Shown piece by piece: positions 17,880 to 26,482 of a stretch of DNA of 64,000 bases (position 1 is its first letter; every line of letters starts with the position of its first letter). Made by a program: the position numbers and the translations under genes. Source of the stretch: UBA7803 sp040219935. Its GTDB lineage: Bacteria; Pseudomonadota; Gammaproteobacteria; Pseudomonadales; Azotimanducaceae. Under the pieces are notes generated by a model. That model was not told where the DNA came from. It was given only the letters and a program-made list of their open reading frames with translations, and searched no databases. The stretch covers positions 62,001 to 126,000 of the forward strand of contig JAVJUA010000040.1 of NCBI GenBank assembly GCA_040219935.1. The letters run 5' to 3'.

Positions 17880-19118
17880 ATGACCCGAAAGCCCACGTTG
17901 CACGTGCCGCATCCCCCGGCCAGGCCCGGGGAGGAGCCCGACTTCAGCTATGTCCAGCTGTCGCCGGCCGGGGAGGTGGAGCGGCCCGAGATCAACACCC
18001 GGGTGCGCGACATGGTGCACCTCAGCGAGTCGCTGGTGCGCGTGCTCGACGACGACCATCAGGGCAAGGGGCCCTGGCATCCTCACCTCGACGAGCACGA
18101 GCTGCAGGTGGGGTTACGGCACATGCTGCTTACCCGCCTGTTCGACGAGCGCATGCTGCGGATGCAGCGCCAGGGCAGGATCTCGTTCTACATCCAGTCG
18201 CTCGGCGAGGAGGCGGTGGCGGTGGCCGCGGCTCAGGCGCTGGCGCCATCGGACATGCTGTTCCCCCACTACCGCACTCAGGGCCTGCAGATCGCGCGCG
18301 GGCGCAGCCTGGTGGACCTGATGTGCCAGTGCCTGTCCAACTCCCGCGACATGTGCAAGGGCCGGCAGATGCCGATCATGTATCACTGGGCGCGGGGCAA
18401 CATCTTCTCGGTGTCCGGCAACCTCACCGTGCAGTATCCGCACGCGGTGGGCTGGGCCATGGCGGCCGCCATCAAGGGCGAGGACGACGTCGCCGCCGCC
18501 TGGATCGGCGAGGGCTCCACGGCGGAGGCCGACTTCCACCACGCCATGACCTTCGCCGCCGTCTACCAGGCTCCCGTGATCCTGAACGTGGTGAACAATC
18601 AGTGGGCCATCTCCACCTACCAGGGCTTCGCCGGCGGCGAGCGCCGCTCGTTCGCCGCCCGCGGCCCCGGCTACGGCATTCCCGGTATCCGGGTCGACGG
18701 GAACGACTTCCTGGCCGTCTACGCGGTGACGAGCTGGGCGGCGGAGCGGGCCCGGCGCGGCCACGGGCCTACCCTGATCGAGCACGTCACCTATCGCGCC
18801 GGCGCCCACTCCACCAGCGACGATCCGTCCCGGTACCGGCCCCGCAACGAGTGGGAGGCCTGGCCGCTGGGTGACCCCATAAAGCGCCTGAAGGACCACC
18901 TGATCGCCGAGGGCACGTGGAGCGAGGAGCGCCACGACAAGCTGGTCGACGAGCTGCGTGAGCACGTCACCGACTGCTGGGAGGAGGCGTGCAGCTACGG
19001 CACCATGACCGAGGGTCCGTTCCTCGACAAGAACGAGCTGTTCGAGGACGTGTTCAGAGACATGCCGCAGCATCTGATCGAGCAGCGTGACCAGCTCCGC
19101 GCCCTGGAGGAAGACTGA
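17880..19118 (+). CDS. bkdA1: 2-oxoacid dehydrogenase E1 alpha subunit (branched-chain type)
   Basis: A 412-residue thiamine diphosphate-dependent subunit. The TPP-binding pattern is GEGSTAEADFHHAMTFA followed by NNQWAISTYQG. The phosphorylation-loop-like RAGAHSTSDDPSRYRP is typical of branched-chain 2-oxoacid dehydrogenase E1 alpha. With E1 beta it decarboxylates a 2-oxo acid and passes the acyl group to the E2 lipoyl arm. GGAGG stands five bases before the ATG. First gene of a four-gene, fully coupled operon; the substrate could be a branched 2-oxo acid or a catabolic intermediate from the neighbouring cluster. Confidence 0.92.
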   Translation: MTRKPTLHVPHPPARPGEEPDFSYVQLSPAGEVERPEINTRVRDMVHLSESLVRVLDDDHQGKGPWHPHLDEHELQVGLRHMLLTRLFDERMLRMQRQGRISFYIQSLGEEAVAVAAAQALAPSDMLFPHYRTQGLQIARGRSLVDLMCQCLSNSRDMCKGRQMPIMYHWARGNIFSVSGNLTVQYPHAVGWAMAAAIKGEDDVAAAWIGEGSTAEADFHHAMTFAAVYQAPVILNVVNNQWAISTYQGFAGGERRSFAARGPGYGIPGIRVDGNDFLAVYAVTSWAAERARRGHGPTLIEHVTYRAGAHSTSDDPSRYRPRNEWEAWPLGDPIKRLKDHLIAEGTWSEERHDKLVDELREHVTDCWEEACSYGTMTEGPFLDKNELFEDVFRDMPQHLIEQRDQLRALEED

Positions 19119-20134
19119 TGCCGCAGATGAACATGATCCAGGCCCTGAACTCGGCGCAGGACATCATGCTCGGACGCGATCCCGGCGTGGTGATCATCGG
19201 CGAGGACGTGGGCTACTTCGGCGGCGTGTTCCGCACCACGGACGGCCTGCAGCGCAAGTATGGCGAGCATCGGGTGATCGACGCGCCCATCGCCGAGGGC
19301 GGCATCATCGGCGCCGTGATCGGCATGGCCGTCAACGGCCTGCGGCCGGTGGCCGAGATCCAGTTCGCCGACTACATCTACCCGGGCTTCGACCAGATCG
19401 CCAGCCAGCTCGCCCGCATCCGCTACCGCACCGCCGGCGACTTCTACACCCCGGTGACCATCCGCACGCCGTGCGGCGGCGGCATCCGCGGCGGCCAGAC
19501 CCACTCCCAGAGCCCGGAGGGGCTGTTCACCCACGTCAGCGGGCTGAAGGTGGTGATGCCGTCCAACCCCTACGATGCCAAGGGCCTCTTGATCAGCGCC
19601 ATCGAAGACGACGACCCGGTGATCTTTTTCGAGCCGAAGCGCATCTACAACGGGCCCTTCGACGGCGACCCGGACAAGCCGGCGGTGCCGTGGAGCACGC
19701 ATGAGAAGGGCGAGGTGCCGGAGGATTACTACACCGTACCCATCGGCCGGGCGGAGGTGGTGAAGGAGGGCGAGGACCTGACCATCCTCTGCTACGGCAC
19801 CATGGTGCACGTGGCTCAGGCTTCCGCCGCCCGGGTCGAGGCGGACGCCGAGATCATCGACATCCGCACCCTGGCGCCGCTGGACGTGGCCACCATCCGC
19901 CGCTCGGTGGAGAAGACGGGCCGCTGCGTGATCGTCCACGAAGCCACGCGCTTCTCCGGCTACGGCGCGGAGCTGGCGGCGACGGTGCAGGAGGAGTGCT
20001 TCTACCATCTCGAGGCCCCCATTCTGCGGGTCTGCGGCTGGGACACGCCGTACCCCCACGCCTTCGAGTGGGACTACTTCCCGGGACAGAAGCGCATAGC
20101 CGCCGCCATCGAGCAGGTGCTGGAGGCCGAATGA
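19118..20134 (+). CDS. bkdA2: 2-oxoacid dehydrogenase E1 beta subunit
   Basis: A 338-residue transketolase-like beta subunit with IGEDVGYFGGVFRTTDGL, the conserved IAEGGIIGAVIGMA and PCGGGIRGGQTHSQSPE blocks, and a C-terminal domain with ATRFSGYGAE. It completes the E1 heterotetramer active site. The start codon overlaps the E1 alpha stop by one base (TGATG) and the stop overlaps the E2 start by four, showing tight coupling. Length is as expected for BkdA2/PdhB-type subunits. Confidence 0.94.
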   Translation: MPQMNMIQALNSAQDIMLGRDPGVVIIGEDVGYFGGVFRTTDGLQRKYGEHRVIDAPIAEGGIIGAVIGMAVNGLRPVAEIQFADYIYPGFDQIASQLARIRYRTAGDFYTPVTIRTPCGGGIRGGQTHSQSPEGLFTHVSGLKVVMPSNPYDAKGLLISAIEDDDPVIFFEPKRIYNGPFDGDPDKPAVPWSTHEKGEVPEDYYTVPIGRAEVVKEGEDLTILCYGTMVHVAQASAARVEADAEIIDIRTLAPLDVATIRRSVEKTGRCVIVHEATRFSGYGAELAATVQEECFYHLEAPILRVCGWDTPYPHAFEWDYFPGQKRIAAAIEQVLEAE

Positions 20135-21495
20135 GCGAGTACATCTTCAAGCTGCCCGACCTCGGTGAGGGCACGGTGGAGGCCGAGATCGTCGAGTGGC
20201 ACGTCAAGCCCGGCGACGCGGTGAAGGAGGGTGACGTCATCGTCGACGTGATGACCGACAAGGCCAACGTCGAGGTGCCGGCACCGGTCGATGGCCGGGT
20301 GCTGCGCACCAGCGGCGAGCCCGGCGACATCGTCGCCGTGGGCTCGGAGCTCATCGCCCTGGAAGCCGACGCACCGGCCGCGCGCCGCAGGGGCGGCGGT
20401 CAGCAGCGCCAGGCGGCGGCTCAGGAGCCCGCGGCTGAGAAGCCGGCGGCTGAGAAGCCGGCGACGAAGGCCCGCGCGCAGCCGAAGCCGACACCGGAGC
20501 CCCAGGCTGCACCCGAACCCGAACCCGAACCCGATCCGGAACCCGGGCCCGAGGCGCCGGCGGCAGAGACGGCCGACGCGGATGACGACCACCAGACGCG
20601 CGCCCGGGTGATCACCTCGCCGGCGATCCGCCGCCGCGCCAAGGAGGCCGGCATCGACCTGGCACGGGTGCCGGGCAGCGGGCCGCGCGGCCGCATCCTG
20701 CGACGCGACCTGGAAGCCCACCTGGCTGGTGAGCGTCCGACGGCGGCCGCGTCGGGCGGCCGTGCGCCGGAACGGGACGCCGGTCAGGAGTACGACGAGC
20801 AGAAGGTGGTGGGCGTGCGCCGCGTCATCGCCGAGCGCATGTCCCAGAGCAAGCGTGAGATTCCCCACTTCGCCTACGTCGAGGAGGTGGACGTCACCGA
20901 GCTGGAGGCGCTGCGGCACCATCTCAACGATCTGCATGGCCGCCGCCTGTCGGTGCTGCCGTTCATCGCCGTGGGGCTGATCCGGACACTGGCTGCGTTT
21001 CCCCAGTGCAACGCGCGCTTTGACGCCGAGGCCGGCGTGCTGCGCCGCTATCGGCCCGTGCACCTGGGCATCGCCGCCCAGACGCCCGACGGCCTCAAGG
21101 TGCCGGTGGTGCACGACGCCCAGCGCCTCGACCTGTGGACGCTGGCGGCGGCCATTGCCGAGGTGGCAGAAGCCGCCCGCACCGGCAAGGCCGGCCGGGC
21201 CATGATGTCCGGGTCGACCATCACCATCACCAGCCTTGGGCGCATGGGCGGCATCGTCACCACGCCCGTGATCAACCACCCGGAGGTGGGCATCATCGGC
21301 GTCAACAAGGTGATGGACCGGCCCATGGTGGTCGCCGGCGAGGTTCGGGTGCGCACCATGATGAACCTCTCCAGCTCCTTCGATCACCGCTTCGTCGACG
21401 GCTTCGACGCCGCGGCGATGATTCAGCACCTCAAGTCGCTGCTGGAGCATCCGGCGACGCTGTTCCTCGGCGCGCCCCCGGAGCGGGGGGCATGA
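20131..21495 (+). CDS. bkdB: Dihydrolipoamide acyltransferase E2 of the 2-oxoacid dehydrogenase
   Basis: A 454-residue E2 with one lipoyl domain (residues 1-80; the lipoylated Lys is in VMTDKANVEV). A long Ala-Pro-Glu linker includes two tandem AEKPA units and a Pro-Glu run. A peripheral subunit-binding domain follows (about 159-197, ITSPAIRRRAKEAGIDL). The catalytic domain ends with SSSFDHRFVDGF (His and Asp of the active site). It transfers the acyl group to CoA. No E3 gene is adjacent, so dihydrolipoamide dehydrogenase must come from elsewhere. It overlaps both neighbours by four bases. Confidence 0.95.
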   Translation: MSEYIFKLPDLGEGTVEAEIVEWHVKPGDAVKEGDVIVDVMTDKANVEVPAPVDGRVLRTSGEPGDIVAVGSELIALEADAPAARRRGGGQQRQAAAQEPAAEKPAAEKPATKARAQPKPTPEPQAAPEPEPEPDPEPGPEAPAAETADADDDHQTRARVITSPAIRRRAKEAGIDLARVPGSGPRGRILRRDLEAHLAGERPTAAASGGRAPERDAGQEYDEQKVVGVRRVIAERMSQSKREIPHFAYVEEVDVTELEALRHHLNDLHGRRLSVLPFIAVGLIRTLAAFPQCNARFDAEAGVLRRYRPVHLGIAAQTPDGLKVPVVHDAQRLDLWTLAAAIAEVAEAARTGKAGRAMMSGSTITITSLGRMGGIVTTPVINHPEVGIIGVNKVMDRPMVVAGEVRVRTMMNLSSSFDHRFVDGFDAAAMIQHLKSLLEHPATLFLGAPPERGA

Positions 21496-22301
21496 GCGCC
21501 CCGACCCTGGACGCCGCCGAGGTGGCAGCCGCCGCCCGCCAGCTCGAAGCGGCGGAAGCGTCACGAAGTCAGGTGCGGCCGACGTCGGCGCAGTTTCCGG
21601 GCATGACCATTGCCGACGCCTATCGGGTGCAGGATGCCTGGGTGCGGCGCAAGCAGGCCGCCGGCCGCCGCATCATCGGCCGCAAGATCGGGCTCACCTC
21701 CAGAGCGATGCAGCAGGCAATGCACATCGACGAGCCTGACTACGGCACGCTGCTGGATGACATGGTGTTCGACAACGGCACCCAGATCGATGCCGGCCGC
21801 TTCACCGACCTGCGCATCGAGGCGGAGCTGGCCTTCGTGCTCGGCCGTCCCCTGGCAGGTACGGATCTCGGCGCCGACGAAGTCATGGCCGCCACGGACT
21901 GGGTTGCGCCGGCTCTGGAGCTGATCGCCGCGCGCAGCTTCCGGGTCGACCCGGAGACCGGCCGGCCGCGGGGCATCGTCGACACCATATCCGACAATGC
22001 CGCGGCCGCCGGCATCGTGCTCGGGGAGCGGGTGCGTCCCGATGCCGTGGACCTGCGCTGGTGCGGCGTCATCCTGAAGCGCAACGGCATCGTCGAAGAG
22101 ACCGGTCTGGCCGCCGGCGTGCTCGACCATCCGGCCAACGGCGTGGCCTGGCTGGCGCGGCGGTTCGCCGCCCACGACATCGCCCTGGAGCCGGGTCAGG
22201 TCATTCTCGCCGGATCCTTCACGCGTCCGGTCGGCGTCGCCGCCGGCGATCGCATCGAGGCCGACTTCGGCCCCCTGGGCTGTCTGAGCTGCACGTTCTG
22301 A
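21492..22301 (+). CDS. 2-oxo-hepta-3-ene-1,7-dioate hydratase-like enzyme
   Basis: A 269-residue member of the HpaH/MhpD hydratase family: IIGRKIGLTSRAMQ, PDYGTLLDDMVFDNG, RIEAELAFVLG and the final ILAGSFTRPVG. These metal-dependent enzymes hydrate 2-oxoalkenoates formed after meta-type aromatic ring cleavage. The ATG overlaps the E2 stop (ATGA), placing it in the same operon as the 2-oxoacid dehydrogenase. Decarboxylases of the same family (HpaG/DmpH-like) are related, so hydratase against decarboxylase is not certain. It converges on the MarR gene. Confidence 0.85.
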   Translation: MSAPTLDAAEVAAAARQLEAAEASRSQVRPTSAQFPGMTIADAYRVQDAWVRRKQAAGRRIIGRKIGLTSRAMQQAMHIDEPDYGTLLDDMVFDNGTQIDAGRFTDLRIEAELAFVLGRPLAGTDLGADEVMAATDWVAPALELIAARSFRVDPETGRPRGIVDTISDNAAAAGIVLGERVRPDAVDLRWCGVILKRNGIVEETGLAAGVLDHPANGVAWLARRFAAHDIALEPGQVILAGSFTRPVGVAAGDRIEADFGPLGCLSCTF

Positions 22302-22346
22302 TCGCAGCCCGGAAGGTCAGCGTGGGCCGACGATGGAGCGCCGACC

Positions 22347-22862
22347 TCATGGCTCCGCGTCCTCGGTCAGCGTGGCACCGCCGCTGGCGGCGTTGAGGTT
22401 GGCGATGAGGCTCAGCATCACCCGGCGCGCGGTGTCGAGATCGCGCGCCGGGATGCCGGCGGTCGCTATGGCGTTGACGTCGCTGACGTGACGCAGCAGC
22501 GGCGATCGAAGCCGCTTGGCCTTGGCCGTGAGGTGCACGCGGATCTTGCGTCGGTCGTGCTTGTCGCGCTGCCGGCGCACCAGGCCGGCATTCTCCAGCG
22601 ATCGCACCGCCGCCACCGTGCTCGGCTCGCGCATGTCGAGGCGGGTGCTCAGTTCGCGCTGGGTGATGCCGTCCTCGCGCCACAGCTCGCGCAGGAAGCG
22701 CCACTGGCCGATGCTGATGCCGTGTGGCAGGGTGCGGCTCTCCAGGTTGCGTGCGAAGGTGCGAAACGTCACCCGCGCCAGATGCCCGAAGCTCTGCAAA
22801 GGGTCGCTGAACCGCTCCCAGTCCTCGTCGCCGCTGCGGTCGGCTGTGGCGGTCTCAGTCAT
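22347..22862 (-). CDS. MarR family regulator
   Basis: A 171-residue MarR-type winged helix protein: ISIGQWRFLRELWREDGITQRELSTRLDMREPSTVAAVRSLENAGLVRR spans the DNA-binding part (about residues 48-98), followed by the wing DKHDRRKIRVHLT. GAGGAG precedes the ATG. It is last in a minus-strand set with a flavin reductase and a bicupin gene, like HpaR-type regulators in aromatic acid clusters. A perfect 22-base inverted repeat at 24724-24745 between the divergent catabolic genes is the natural target. Confidence 0.9.
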   Translation of the reverse strand: MTETATADRSGDEDWERFSDPLQSFGHLARVTFRTFARNLESRTLPHGISIGQWRFLRELWREDGITQRELSTRLDMREPSTVAAVRSLENAGLVRRQRDKHDRRKIRVHLTAKAKRLRSPLLRHVSDVNAIATAGIPARDLDTARRVMLSLIANLNAASGGATLTEDAEP

Positions 22863-22894
22863 GCTTGCTCCTCGTTGCGTTCTGGCGCGTGCCG

Positions 22895-23512
22895 TCAGTC
22901 GGGCCGCCGCATCTCGAACAGCGCATCGACCACGCTGTAGTCGAAATACCCTAGCCGGGAAACGGGTCTCAGCGCCAGCACGTCGACCCTGCCGTTCCGG
23001 ATCAGGGCGTCATCGATGTGGATGCCCACCACCTCGCCGAGCACCAGGTGGCTGCCGCGGCTCCCAGGGCGGCTCGGCAGGGCGATGATATCGAAGACGC
23101 GGCATTCCAGTACCGCTCGCGCCTGCGCCACGTGGGGCGGCCGCACCGCGCGCGACGTCGCGCTGCCAAGCCCGGCATGGCGGAACTCGCTGGCGCCGGC
23201 CGGCAGCACGGCCGAGGTGGCGTTCATGGCTTCGGCCAGCTCGGCGGACACCACGCTGACCGTGAATTCCGGCACCTCGCGCACGTTGGCGAGGGTGTCC
23301 TTGGGGCCGCCCGGTGGCTTCTCGTTGGGGGCGAAGCCGACCACGGGCGGATCGGCGGAGAAGGCGTTGAAGTAGGAGAACGGTGCCAGGTTCTCGGCGC
23401 CGGACGCCGACAGCGTGCCGATCCAGCCGATCGGACGGGGGGCCACCAGGGCGTTCAGCGGGTTGTGCGTGAGGGGTGCCGGGCGCGGATCGACGCGCGG
23501 ATCGTAGTACAT
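22895..23512 (-). CDS. Flavin reductase family protein
   Basis: A 205-residue FMN-binding split-barrel protein of the flavin reductase/NTAB family: HNPLNALVAPRPIGWIGT, NLAPFSYFNAFSADPPVVGFAP and the KDTLANVREVPEFTVSVVS block. Family members reduce free flavin with NAD(P)H for a partner oxygenase, or are stand-alone flavoproteins. Here it lies between a MarR and a bicupin gene next to a Rieske oxygenase that has no visible reductase. It might supply electrons, but that is not an established pairing for Rieske enzymes. Confidence 0.85.
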   Translation of the reverse strand: MYYDPRVDPRPAPLTHNPLNALVAPRPIGWIGTLSASGAENLAPFSYFNAFSADPPVVGFAPNEKPPGGPKDTLANVREVPEFTVSVVSAELAEAMNATSAVLPAGASEFRHAGLGSATSRAVRPPHVAQARAVLECRVFDIIALPSRPGSRGSHLVLGEVVGIHIDDALIRNGRVDVLALRPVSRLGYFDYSVVDALFEMRRPD

Positions 23513-23518
23513 GCGCCC

Positions 23519-24634
23519 TCACACCTCACGGCGGTTGGTGGCGAAGCCCTCGTGGCTGCCGAGGATGCGAGCCGGGTGAGCAAGGTCCTCCTGCCAGAGC
23601 AGTGACTCCATGTAGATGTTCAGCGGCTGGTCCTGAATGGTGAGCTCGTAGACCGGCTCGCCATCGTAGGAGGCGTGGTTGTGCACCGCCCACCCCGGCG
23701 CCGACACCATCAGGTCTCCGGCCTGCCATTCGTAGCGCTTGCCCTCGACCCGACTGTAGCCGGCGCCGCGGAAGTAGTAGTTGATCGCCGACGACACGTG
23801 ACGGTGTGGCTTGTCGACGATGCCGCCGGGGCGGATCGTGATGGTGGCGAAGAAGTTGGGGGTGGTGCCGTTGAAGCGGTCGGTACGCGGGTTGTAGAGC
23901 AGGTACAGGCGGCGTCCCACGTAGGCGCTGCCCAGCGCCTCCAGGCGGTCGAGGTGGCCCTTCACCGTCTGCCACGGCCAGTGCAGCGCCCGTGACGGCA
24001 CGGACGGCGGGTTGATCAGGGTCTCGTAGGGCATCAGTGCCGCCCCGTCCTCACCGACGGTGAACGTCTCCAGCGCGGACGATCGCGGCGTGGTCGAGGC
24101 CGCGCGTTCGGGCGCGGGCGGCGTCGGACCGCTCGGATCCTCCTCGACCATGTGCACGCGCATCATTTCCAGCAGGGCGGCGTTGGAGTAGGTGAGCCGG
24201 GCGTGCAGCTCGCCGGTATCGTTGCGGTGCCGGTAGGTGGCCCAGGCCGGATGATTCCAGGCATCGTGGCACCGGTAGTCGATGCGGCGGTCGCCGACGA
24301 AGGCGCTGCCGGCGCCGCGAATGCAGAAGTTCACCTCCGTGGCGTTGCGGCGCAGCGGCACCGTCTCCTCACCCGGCAACAGCACGTCGAGGGTCACCTG
24401 CACCCCGGGGGTGAGCCCGCGGCCCGGATCCGGCGCCGACGGGTGCACGAACATGACCTGGCGCCGGCCGTTGGCGGGGCGGGGCAGGTCGGCCAGGCGC
24501 TCGATCTCGCGGTCGATCATGGCGCCGGTGATGGTCACCGGCGGCCAGTCCCGGGCGGGCTTGGCGCGTTCGGGCGGGCACGACGTCAGGGTCGTCCCGG
24601 TGGTGTCGATGAGCAGGGGCTCGGTCTGCTTCAT
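23519..24634 (-). CDS. Bicupin protein related to gentisate-type ring-cleavage dioxygenases
   Basis: A 371-residue two-cupin protein. In the C-terminal cupin the motif KPHRHVSSAINYYFRG carries the metal ligands His277 and His279, with another His in WAVHNHAS (318/320). In the N-terminal cupin the matching segment reads VPLRRNATEVNF, so the HxH pair is absent. Gentisate, salicylate and 1-hydroxy-2-naphthoate dioxygenases share the bicupin form, and the context supports ring cleavage. The metal site sits in the C-terminal half, so the exact reaction is open. It is first in its minus-strand set, directly facing the operator and the Rieske genes. Confidence 0.78.
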   Translation of the reverse strand: MKQTEPLLIDTTGTTLTSCPPERAKPARDWPPVTITGAMIDREIERLADLPRPANGRRQVMFVHPSAPDPGRGLTPGVQVTLDVLLPGEETVPLRRNATEVNFCIRGAGSAFVGDRRIDYRCHDAWNHPAWATYRHRNDTGELHARLTYSNAALLEMMRVHMVEEDPSGPTPPAPERAASTTPRSSALETFTVGEDGAALMPYETLINPPSVPSRALHWPWQTVKGHLDRLEALGSAYVGRRLYLLYNPRTDRFNGTTPNFFATITIRPGGIVDKPHRHVSSAINYYFRGAGYSRVEGKRYEWQAGDLMVSAPGWAVHNHASYDGEPVYELTIQDQPLNIYMESLLWQEDLAHPARILGSHEGFATNRREV

Positions 24635-24717
24635 GGCTGCTCCGTGTCGAGAATGGATGGCACCGGTCCGGTGTGTTCGGGCTGCTCACCGCCGTCGTGC
24701 GAGCCATTCCAGGTCGA

Positions 24718-24747
24718 TTTTCAAATACTTTGATAGCAAAGTATTAT
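24718..24747 (+). promoter_or_regulatory. Rieske operon promoter with MarR-type operator
   Basis: AATACTTTG (24724-24732) and CAAAGTATT (24737-24745) form a perfect inverted repeat around ATAG. The repeat lies between a TTTTCA-like -35 (24718-24723) and a TATTAT -10 (24742-24747) pointing to the Rieske alpha gene. A MarR dimer bound here would block the promoter, and it could also affect the divergent bicupin operon. The AT-rich island stands out from the GC-rich surroundings. The assignment to the local MarR protein is inferred. Confidence 0.6.
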
Positions 24748-24776
24748 CTTGAGCCTCAATCGCAAGCGGAGCAACC

Positions 24777-26000
24777 ATGGCCGACGCCATCGTCTGGCCG
24801 GAAGGCGGCGTGACGGAAGTCCCCTACGCCATCTACACCGACGGCGATCTGTTCCAGCGGGAGATGGAGCGCATCTTCTGCGGCCGAAGCTGGGCCTACG
24901 TGGGCCTCGAGGTCGAGGTGCCGGAGCCGGGCGACTATCTGGTGACCCGGATCGGCACCCGGTCGGTGGTGATCACCCGCGATCAGGACGGCGAGATCCG
25001 CGGCTTTCTGAACCGCTGCGCCCACCGTGGGGTGAAGGTGTGCCGGCAGCGTCGTGGCAACAGCCGCATGTTCGTCTGCCCGTATCATCAGTGGTCCTAC
25101 GATGCCCGTGGCCGGCTGCGCGGCGTGCCCTTCATCAAGGGCGTGAAGCAGCTCGGCGGCATGCCCGACGACTTCCGGCGTGAGGACCACGACCTGCCGC
25201 AGCTCTCCATCGCCTGCCGCGGCGGGGTCATCTTTGCGTCCTTCGAGCCGGACATGCCGTCGCTGCAAACTTATCTCGGCGAGACCAACACGGCGTACTT
25301 CGACCGGGTTTTCGATGGCCGGCCACTGTCGCTGCTCGGCTACTCCCGGCAGCTCATTCCGGGCAACTGGAAGCTGATGTTCGAGAACATCAAGGACCCG
25401 TATCACGCATCGCTGCTGCACGTCTTCCTGGTGACCTTCGGCCTGTTCCGGGCCGACCAGAAGTCCCAGGTGCGCATGGACGAGGGCGGTGGTCATGCGC
25501 TGCTGATTTCCCAGCGTGGGGCTGCCGGGGCGAGCGCGGAGACCGGCGACATCGCCAACCTGCGCGAAGACTTCGTGCTCACCGACCCGCGCCTGCTCGA
25601 TCCGGTGAAGGAGTTTCCGGACGACGCCACCGTGGTCATGCAGACCATCTGGCCCAACCTGATCGTGCAGCAACAGTCCAACACCCTGGCGCTGCGGCAG
25701 ATTCAGCCGCGCCATGCCGGCGCTTTCGAGCTGCACTGGACCTTCTTCGGCTACGCCGACGACGACCCGGCGATGCAGCGGCGGCGGCTGCGCCAGGCGA
25801 ACCTGATGAGCGCCGCCGGCCTGGTGTCGGCCGATGACAGCGAGGTGATCAAGCTGGCCCAGGACGGCATCGCCGGCAGCGGCGAGGGCAAGGGCGTCAT
25901 GCTCATGGGCGGTCGCGGCACCGACGACGAGCACCACATGGTCACCGAGGTGGCGCTGCGCGCGTTCTACCGTCACTACCGCTCGGTGATGGGCCTGTGA
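24777..26000 (+). CDS. Rieske aromatic ring-hydroxylating oxygenase, alpha subunit
   Basis: A 407-residue terminal oxygenase. The Rieske [2Fe-2S] ligands are Cys81, His83, Cys101 and His104 (CAHRG and CPYHQW). The mononuclear iron site is in ENIKDPYHASLLH (Asp207 bridge, His210, His215). It adds one or two oxygen atoms to an aromatic ring; the sequence resembles the anthranilate/salicylate hydroxylase branch. GGAGC precedes the ATG. It is followed by the beta subunit in a GTGA overlap. No ferredoxin or reductase gene is in the cluster. Confidence 0.9.
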   Translation: MADAIVWPEGGVTEVPYAIYTDGDLFQREMERIFCGRSWAYVGLEVEVPEPGDYLVTRIGTRSVVITRDQDGEIRGFLNRCAHRGVKVCRQRRGNSRMFVCPYHQWSYDARGRLRGVPFIKGVKQLGGMPDDFRREDHDLPQLSIACRGGVIFASFEPDMPSLQTYLGETNTAYFDRVFDGRPLSLLGYSRQLIPGNWKLMFENIKDPYHASLLHVFLVTFGLFRADQKSQVRMDEGGGHALLISQRGAAGASAETGDIANLREDFVLTDPRLLDPVKEFPDDATVVMQTIWPNLIVQQQSNTLALRQIQPRHAGAFELHWTFFGYADDDPAMQRRRLRQANLMSAAGLVSADDSEVIKLAQDGIAGSGEGKGVMLMGGRGTDDEHHMVTEVALRAFYRHYRSVMGL

Positions 26001-26473
26001 TCGCGCCGCAGCAACGCTACGCCCTGGAAGATCTGTACGCCGAGTACGCCCGTCGGCTCGACGACGGCCCGCTGTCCGGCTGGCCCGAGCTGTTCACCGA
26101 GGCCTGTCTGTATCGGGTGGTGCCGAGGGAAAACCACGACGCCGGCCTGCCGCTGGCGATCATGCACTGCGAGAGCCGGGCCATGCTGGCCGACCGGGTG
26201 CGTGCGGTGGCGGAGACCATCATGCACGAGCCGCGCTACCTGCGGCACCACATCACTAACGTCGTTCCCGAGCCGCATCCCGACGGCGGCTATGCGCTGC
26301 GCGCCAACTTCTCGGTGATCGAGGTGCTGCAGGACGAACTACCGCGCATCCTCTGCGTCGGCCGCTACCTGGACCGGGTGGTGGAGCAGTCGGGCGGCGA
26401 GCTCAGGTTCGCCGAGAAGCTGGTGATCTACGACTCGGTGATGGTGCCCAACACCATCGTCTATCCGTTGTGA
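25997..26473 (+). CDS. Ring-hydroxylating oxygenase, beta subunit
   Basis: A 158-residue NTF2-fold small subunit with the family pattern LEDLYAEYARRLDDGPLSGWPELFTEACLYRVVPREN and LRHHITNV. It stabilises the alpha3beta3 hexamer and has no cofactor. It starts with GTG overlapping the alpha stop, so the two are translationally coupled. It converges on the small NTF2-like gene with about ten bases between the stops. Confidence 0.88.
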   Translation: MIAPQQRYALEDLYAEYARRLDDGPLSGWPELFTEACLYRVVPRENHDAGLPLAIMHCESRAMLADRVRAVAETIMHEPRYLRHHITNVVPEPHPDGGYALRANFSVIEVLQDELPRILCVGRYLDRVVEQSGGELRFAEKLVIYDSVMVPNTIVYPL

Positions 26474-26482
26474 TGGGGATGC

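Noticed and set aside
17721..18098. Upstream extension of the outer-membrane barrel gene
   Set aside because: The signal peptide and ribosome-binding site set the start at 17720; the extension has no coding features.
20420..20560. Tandem repeats coding for KPA and Pro-Glu units in the E2 gene
   Set aside because: These are the ordinary flexible linker between the lipoyl and binding domains of E2 proteins.
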